A stretch of DNA of 9,371 bases from Methanobrevibacter sp. Lineage in GTDB: Archaea > Methanobacteriota > Methanobacteria > Methanobacteriales > Methanobacteriaceae. Each line of letters begins with the position of its first letter. The stretch's first letter is position 1. The position numbers and the translations under genes were made by a program. The stretch covers positions 1 through 9,371 of the forward strand of contig JAEEWY010000049.1 of assembly GCA_016291275.1 (NCBI GenBank), in the 5' to 3' direction. This document shows, one piece after another, positions 5,935 through 9,371 of the stretch. Under the pieces are notes generated by a model. It was not told where the DNA came from and did no database searches. It worked only from the letters and a program-made list of their open reading frames with translations.

Positions 5935-6180
5935 TTATTTAACGACTTTTAAAGTTTTAGTAACTTTCTTAGCAGTGTAATACTTGGTTTGGTAAGGAGT
6001 AAGAACAACTTTGTGTTTTTCTACTTTCTGCTTAATCTTCAAGCTTGCGATTCCTTTCTTATTGGTTTTTATAGTGTAAGTCTTGTACTTTTTACCAGTG
6101 TAGACTCTCACTTTAACCTTTACACCAGAAAGAACCTTTTTGCTTTTAGTGCTTGTTACCTTAACTTTAAAGTATTTGCC
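5935..6180 (-). pseudogene. Out-of-frame C-terminal module of the adhesin-like protein
   Basis: This 81-codon stretch has no start codon of its own and is read in the -1 frame relative to the upstream adhesin gene. It begins GKYFKVKVTS, contains RVYTGKKYKTYT, KTNKKG and KHKVV, and ends KTLKVVK before a TAA at 5935-5937. It matches the two preceding repeat modules of the adhesin in both order and spacing of motifs, so it is clearly the lost end of that protein. If one A is restored to the A5 run (minus strand, 6181-6185), the join reads ALKVKKGKYFKVKV and the full protein is 930 aa. It could be a real mutation, a sequencing or assembly error in a homopolymer, or, less likely, the product of ribosomal frameshifting. 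Confidence 0.85.
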
Positions 6181-8726
6181 TTTTTAACTTTTAAAGCTGT
6201 AGGAGCAATCTTAATAGGGGATTTGCTAACTTTAATTCTACTTGTTACAGCTTTAGCAGTGTATCCTTTGTCATAATCGCTTACAACAACCTTATAAGTT
6301 CCAGGTTTTAAAGTTGCTTTAAATTGAACAAAACCTTTTGCATCGCTGACACCGGTATAATTATAGTACTTGATTTTAGAAATGTAAAGCTTAATGTTCA
6401 TTTTACCGGAGTGGATTGGCTTATTGGTCTTAGTGTTGATCAATTTAATCTTGAAAACCCTGCCAGATTTATAGTAGGTAGATACTTTTGGAGCTGAAAA
6501 TTTAGCCGGAGCTGTTTTTACAGTTAAGTATCTTGTAATTTGACCAGACTTATAGTTGTTATCAATTGATTGATAAACGATCTTATGCTTTCCAACAGAC
6601 AATGGAGTGCTTACGTAAACGTTTCCGTTCTTATTGGTTTTACCAATGAAGTCAGTGTATTTGGAACCTGTGTAAATTCTTACCCAAACATAAACATTTG
6701 CCACTGCCTTACCAGTTTTCTTGTCTTTTAATTTTACTATAGCTGCATAATCAGAGTTATAGTAAATGGTTCTGTTGGAAGCAGTTACAGTAGCTGTTCT
6801 TTGTGTAACATTCAATTTAGCTTTAGCATCACTGCAATTTAAACTATCTCCAGTGGTTTTAAGAGTTAAATTATATACATTAGCAGTTAAATTCAAATCT
6901 GGACTAGTATACCATCCAGTTTCATTGGTTACTCCATCTCTAACTGCATTGATATTGGAAGCATTTATCATAAATTGAACATTAGCAAATTTGATCGGTG
7001 CATTATACTTGTCAGAGAATAATTGGAAAGTATAATGTAAAAGATTGCCGTATTCACCTGTAAGGTTTTCTGCAATGATTCTTGCTTCTATTGGAAGAAC
7101 TGTGATATTATTCTTACCGATTACTTGATAAAATCCGCTGGTTGCGAATGTAGCATTATAAGTACCTGCAGGAAGTGAGGTAAAATTATAATAAAGCGCA
7201 ATTTGATCAATATTTAAACTCAACATGGTATCATTAAATACAAATGTACCATTTTCATCAGTTATGAAAGATTTGGAAGTAGATAATGATGTTCCTCTTT
7301 CAGTGATTGAATAGAACCAGAATCCAGTAAGAGTAACATTTTCATTAGCTATAATAACAGTTTGATTATTAGCATCCACTAATTTGAATGTAAAGTTTCC
7401 AAATTGGTAATCTGCTTTATCTCCATCATCATCAACAGGAATTACGCTTACTTCCTTGAAAGCAACTAAATTGATTGTTTTGTTGGTTTCATTTAAAGTG
7501 TTATTTGCAAAAATGATTACTAATTGAGCTTTATATAAGGTAGTATTGAAATCAATAGGAACAGTTAACTCAATGGAGTAATTACCTTCGTTATCGATTA
7601 AAGTGAATTCCTCAGAATCAATATTAACAGTGACATTTTCTATTCCATTATCATATGATAAAATCAATGTTAAATTACCTTTAGTTACATTTAAATTAGT
7701 AACATTGTTAATGGTTTTGTTTTCACCAGTTTCTTCATCTTCAACTGTTATAATTTCAGAATTAGTAATTGAAAATGGAATTGTAATTGTTCTATTAGAA
7801 TCATTTACTTTAAATGTATCATTAGCAGTAATTGTATTGTTCTCAACTATATGCAATTCAAATGCAATTTCAGATCCTTCACAATTATTAGTACCATTAT
7901 ATGTAATGTTAATGATATAATTACCTGTTCCATTTTTTGTGAAATTAGTTAACTTAATACCATTGGTTACATTATTTCCACCAGTGATATTTGTAAAGCT
8001 ATATTCTTCACCATTAACAGTAACATATAATCTGCTTGCATTGACATTAAGAGTCTTATTGCAATCTATATAAATCTTGAAAGGAATTATTACTTCCTCA
8101 TCAATTTGAACTACTGCAACATCTGCAACGAATCTTGTACCTGTTTTATTAATCTTTAAGTTAATGGTTTTATTAGATTCAGTGTAATTCTTATCTCCAA
8201 TTGTACTGTTGAGGAATTGGATATTAATCAAGTAATCTCCGACTCCCAATTGATTCAAGACAATTTGAGATTCATTGTTTATGCTGAAACCTACGGTAGT
8301 GTTAAATTCCCCATCAACATCAGTAGAATTCTTGTAATATACTATAAAATTGCTTTTATTAGTATCATTAATAGGGTTGCTCTCATTATCCTTGAGAGTA
8401 TAATTAATCTTAATGGTATCTCCATAGGAGAATTCATGATCATCTTTTGCATCTATTGTAGTGTTAATGGAATCCTCAACTGGATTATCTTCACCTTCCT
8501 CACTACCATCGCCTGTTCCAGGCTCATCAGGGACATTTTCTTCTCCTTCGGATAAGGTTTCATCATTTAAATTGTTATCAACATCCCCAATAACACTGAC
8601 ATCATCTATTGACATGTCTTGAGCAATTACATCAGCATCACTTGCAGCAGATACTGTGCTCATTCCCAATAATAGGAATAATGATATCAATGAAATCAAA
8701 AGGACATGTGATTTCTTAAATTTCAT
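6156..8726 (-). CDS. Secreted adhesin-like surface protein, frame interrupted near its 3' end
   Basis: The 856-aa product belongs by its features to the large adhesin-like proteins of Methanobrevibacter and relatives, thought to act at the cell surface. Residues 1-27 are a Sec signal peptide (basic MKFKKSH, then a long Leu/Ile core, cleavage near VSA). Residues 40-98 are an acidic Glu/Asp/Gly linker. Residues 99-640 are beta-rich Ig-like domains carrying about fifty N-x-S/T sequons, indicating heavy N-glycosylation. Residues 643-737 and 738-834 are two basic tandem modules of about 95 aa with motifs such as RIYTGSKY, KTNKNG and KHKIV; a third starts at 835 and is cut by a frameshift after K849, so residues 850-856 are out of frame. 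No C-terminal membrane anchor is seen even when the frame is restored, so wall binding by the lysine-rich modules is inferred. AAGGAGGA at 8737-8744 supports the start. Ligand unknown. Confidence 0.9.
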   Translation of the reverse strand: MKFKKSHVLLISLISLFLLLGMSTVSAASDADVIAQDMSIDDVSVIGDVDNNLNDETLSEGEENVPDEPGTGDGSEEGEDNPVEDSINTTIDAKDDHEFSYGDTIKINYTLKDNESNPINDTNKSNFIVYYKNSTDVDGEFNTTVGFSINNESQIVLNQLGVGDYLINIQFLNSTIGDKNYTESNKTINLKINKTGTRFVADVAVVQIDEEVIIPFKIYIDCNKTLNVNASRLYVTVNGEEYSFTNITGGNNVTNGIKLTNFTKNGTGNYIINITYNGTNNCEGSEIAFELHIVENNTITANDTFKVNDSNRTITIPFSITNSEIITVEDEETGENKTINNVTNLNVTKGNLTLILSYDNGIENVTVNIDSEEFTLIDNEGNYSIELTVPIDFNTTLYKAQLVIIFANNTLNETNKTINLVAFKEVSVIPVDDDGDKADYQFGNFTFKLVDANNQTVIIANENVTLTGFWFYSITERGTSLSTSKSFITDENGTFVFNDTMLSLNIDQIALYYNFTSLPAGTYNATFATSGFYQVIGKNNITVLPIEARIIAENLTGEYGNLLHYTFQLFSDKYNAPIKFANVQFMINASNINAVRDGVTNETGWYTSPDLNLTANVYNLTLKTTGDSLNCSDAKAKLNVTQRTATVTASNRTIYYNSDYAAIVKLKDKKTGKAVANVYVWVRIYTGSKYTDFIGKTNKNGNVYVSTPLSVGKHKIVYQSIDNNYKSGQITRYLTVKTAPAKFSAPKVSTYYKSGRVFKIKLINTKTNKPIHSGKMNIKLYISKIKYYNYTGVSDAKGFVQFKATLKPGTYKVVVSDYDKGYTAKAVTSRIKVSKSPIKIAPTALKVKKANTLKLR
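6225..6800 (-). repeat. Two intact tandem ~95-aa C-terminal modules of the adhesin
   Basis: Module 1 (residues 643-737, about 6516-6800) and module 2 (738-834, about 6225-6515) share a Tyr-Tyr near the start, a Lys-rich strand, an aromatic/Tyr core near YTG, a GxV turn, KHK or TYK followed by V, and a closing Thr/Val-Lys strand. A third copy spans 5938-6224 but crosses the frameshift. The repeat is visible at protein level only; the DNA copies have diverged. Confidence 0.75.
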
Positions 8727-8736
8727 AAATTTTGTA

Positions 8737-8744
8737 TCCTCCTT
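8737..8744 (-). promoter_or_regulatory. Strong ribosome-binding site of the adhesin-like gene
   Basis: The minus strand reads AAGGAGGA, then about 10 nt, then the ATG at 8724-8726. It is the fullest Shine-Dalgarno sequence in the window and differs in form and spacing from the GGTGAT sites of the housekeeping genes. Confidence 0.75.
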
Positions 8745-8771
8745 AAAAATTTTGAGTCAAATACATAAATT

Positions 8772-8783
8772 CTTATAAATATC
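8772..8783 (-). promoter_or_regulatory. Probable TATA box of the adhesin-like gene
   Basis: The minus strand reads GATATTTATAAG about 50 nt upstream of the start codon. Transcription would begin near 8750, leaving a short leader that still contains the AAGGAGGA site. Confidence 0.4.
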
Positions 8784-8957
8784 AGAACTTAATTCACATA
8801 TAATTTAAAGTGATTTTCACCCATTTTAGTTTCTATTTTTTAAATTGAATATGAAATATTCACTATAATTATATACATTATATAATTTTTTTATAATAAT
8901 ATATATCATTTTTGTTTTAGATTAACTAAATTATGATTTAATATAATCAAAAATATG

Positions 8958-9018
8958 ATAAGAAATAATCAATTCCAATGATTAAACTTTTAGAATAGAT
9001 ACAATTATAAGAAATAAT
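8958..9018 (+). repeat. Direct repeat ATAAGAAATAAT, two copies upstream of uvrB
   Basis: Perfect 12-bp copies lie at 8958-8969 and 9007-9018, 49 bp apart, just upstream of the likely uvrB TATA element. They could be operator sites, though A/T-only 12-mers (one G each) recur by chance more readily in such DNA. Confidence 0.5.
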
Positions 9019-9028
9019 GCTTAAAATA

Positions 9029-9037
9029 GTATATACC
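9029..9037 (+). promoter_or_regulatory. Possible TATA box of uvrB
   Basis: GTATATACC preceded by the A-rich AAAATA lies about 50 nt before the TTG start and would give a leader of about 28 nt. Confidence 0.35.
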
Positions 9038-9076
9038 ATAAAGAAGAATTTAGACTAAAAATGCTTTAATTTATTA

Positions 9077-9082
9077 GGTGAT
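9077..9082 (+). promoter_or_regulatory. Ribosome-binding site that fixes the TTG start of uvrB
   Basis: GGTGAT at 9077-9082 is followed by AAA and then TTG at 9086-9088. No ATG or GTG lies in frame between the stop codon at 9056-9058 and this TTG, so TTG is the only reasonable start. Confidence 0.8.
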
Positions 9083-9085
9083 AAA

Positions 9086-9371
9086 TTGAAAGAATTCAAA
9101 CTTAAATCTCCATATAAGCCACTTGGTGACCAGCCACAAGCCATTGAATCCCTTGTAAACGGTATAAAAAAGGGATTTCATGAACAGACACTATTAGGTG
9201 TTACCGGTTCCGGAAAGACATATACAATGGCCAATATCATAGAAAAGGTGCAAAAGCCAACATTGATCATATCTCACAACAAGACATTGGCAGCACAATT
9301 ATATGAGGAATTCAAGGTGTTTTTCCCAGATAATGCTGTAGAATACTTTGTAAGCTATTATGATTACTACC
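9086..9371 (+). CDS. uvrB: Excinuclease ABC subunit B, N-terminal part (runs off the window)
   Basis: UvrB is the damage-verifying helicase-like subunit of the UvrABC nucleotide excision repair system. It is loaded on DNA by UvrA and then recruits UvrC. The first 95 residues are visible and match the family throughout: SPYKPLGDQPQAIESL at 8-23, the Walker A motif GVTGSGKT at 38-45, SHNKTLAAQLYEEFK at 63-77, and FVSYYDYY at 88-95, the beginning of the beta-hairpin that clamps DNA. The full protein is usually about 650 aa, so the remainder lies to the right. It starts with TTG, absent from shorter gene searches that demand ATG. UvrABC is a bacterial-type system found in mesophilic and some thermophilic methanogens, probably gained by transfer. 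It is divergent from the adhesin gene. Confidence 0.97.
   Translation, partial: MKEFKLKSPYKPLGDQPQAIESLVNGIKKGFHEQTLLGVTGSGKTYTMANIIEKVQKPTLIISHNKTLAAQLYEEFKVFFPDNAVEYFVSYYDYY

Larger units (their letters stand above)
8727..9085. other. 359-nt AT-rich divergent intergenic region between adhesin and uvrB
   Basis: No gene or structural RNA is seen. The left part carries the adhesin leader, ribosome site and TATA candidate; the right part carries the uvrB TATA candidate, a 12-bp direct repeat and the uvrB ribosome site. The middle (about 8860-8950) is almost pure A/T without clear structure. Confidence 0.8.

Noticed and set aside
6175..6190. Classical programmed -1 frameshift signal
   Set aside because: The site is T-AAA-AAG, not X-XXY-YYZ, and I see no clear stimulatory hairpin or pseudoknot just downstream. 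A mutation or a sequence error is simpler, so programmed shifting is kept only as a minor alternative.
8217..8555. Open plus-strand frame opposite the adhesin-like gene
   Set aside because: The minus strand codes continuously for a signal-peptide protein with sequons. The plus frame is a compositional by-product.

Overview
The window comes from a methanogenic archaeon of the order Methanobacteriales, most likely Methanobrevibacter or a close relative. The evidence is very AT-rich DNA with long A/T intergenic stretches, an archaeal class I HMG-CoA reductase, archaeal TATA-type promoters, Shine-Dalgarno sites of the form GGTGAT followed by 3 nt and the start codon, oligo-T terminators, and a large secreted adhesin-like protein rich in N-glycosylation sequons. 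The genus is inferred from style and gene content; no 16S or other marker is present.

Layout from left to right. At 1-67 is the 5' end of a probable membrane protein gene on the minus strand that runs off the window. At 238-702, 841-996 and 1102-1467 (all minus) lie three small genes: a 154-aa protein I do not recognise, a 51-aa zinc-ribbon protein, and a 121-aa very acidic protein. At 1580-2782 (minus) is HMG-CoA reductase, the committed step of isoprenoid and archaeal lipid synthesis. At 2890-3756 (minus) is the succinyl-CoA synthetase alpha subunit. A 358-nt intergenic region carries a phased 11-bp tandem repeat. At 4115-4840 (minus) is a 241-aa protein of unknown function, divergent from aroD (type I 3-dehydroquinate dehydratase, plus, 5058-5741) across a region with roughly 10-bp-spaced AAATCA repeats. 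At 5935-8726 (minus) is the adhesin-like surface protein, whose reading frame is broken by one base near 6181-6185. At 9086 the uvrB excision-repair gene begins on the plus strand and leaves the window.

The genes are mostly single units with their own promoter and terminator signals, not one operon. They belong to lipid precursor synthesis, central carbon metabolism, the shikimate pathway, cell-surface display and DNA repair, and I see no defence, mobile or CRISPR system here. No tRNA, rRNA or insertion sequence was recognised.

The observation most worth checking is the adhesin frameshift: reading through in the -1 frame restores a third copy of a C-terminal repeat module and ends just before a perfect 10-bp hairpin terminator. 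Next come the two helically phased repeat arrays in promoter regions. Several start codons are moved downstream of the longest reading frame on the basis of the fixed Shine-Dalgarno spacing.
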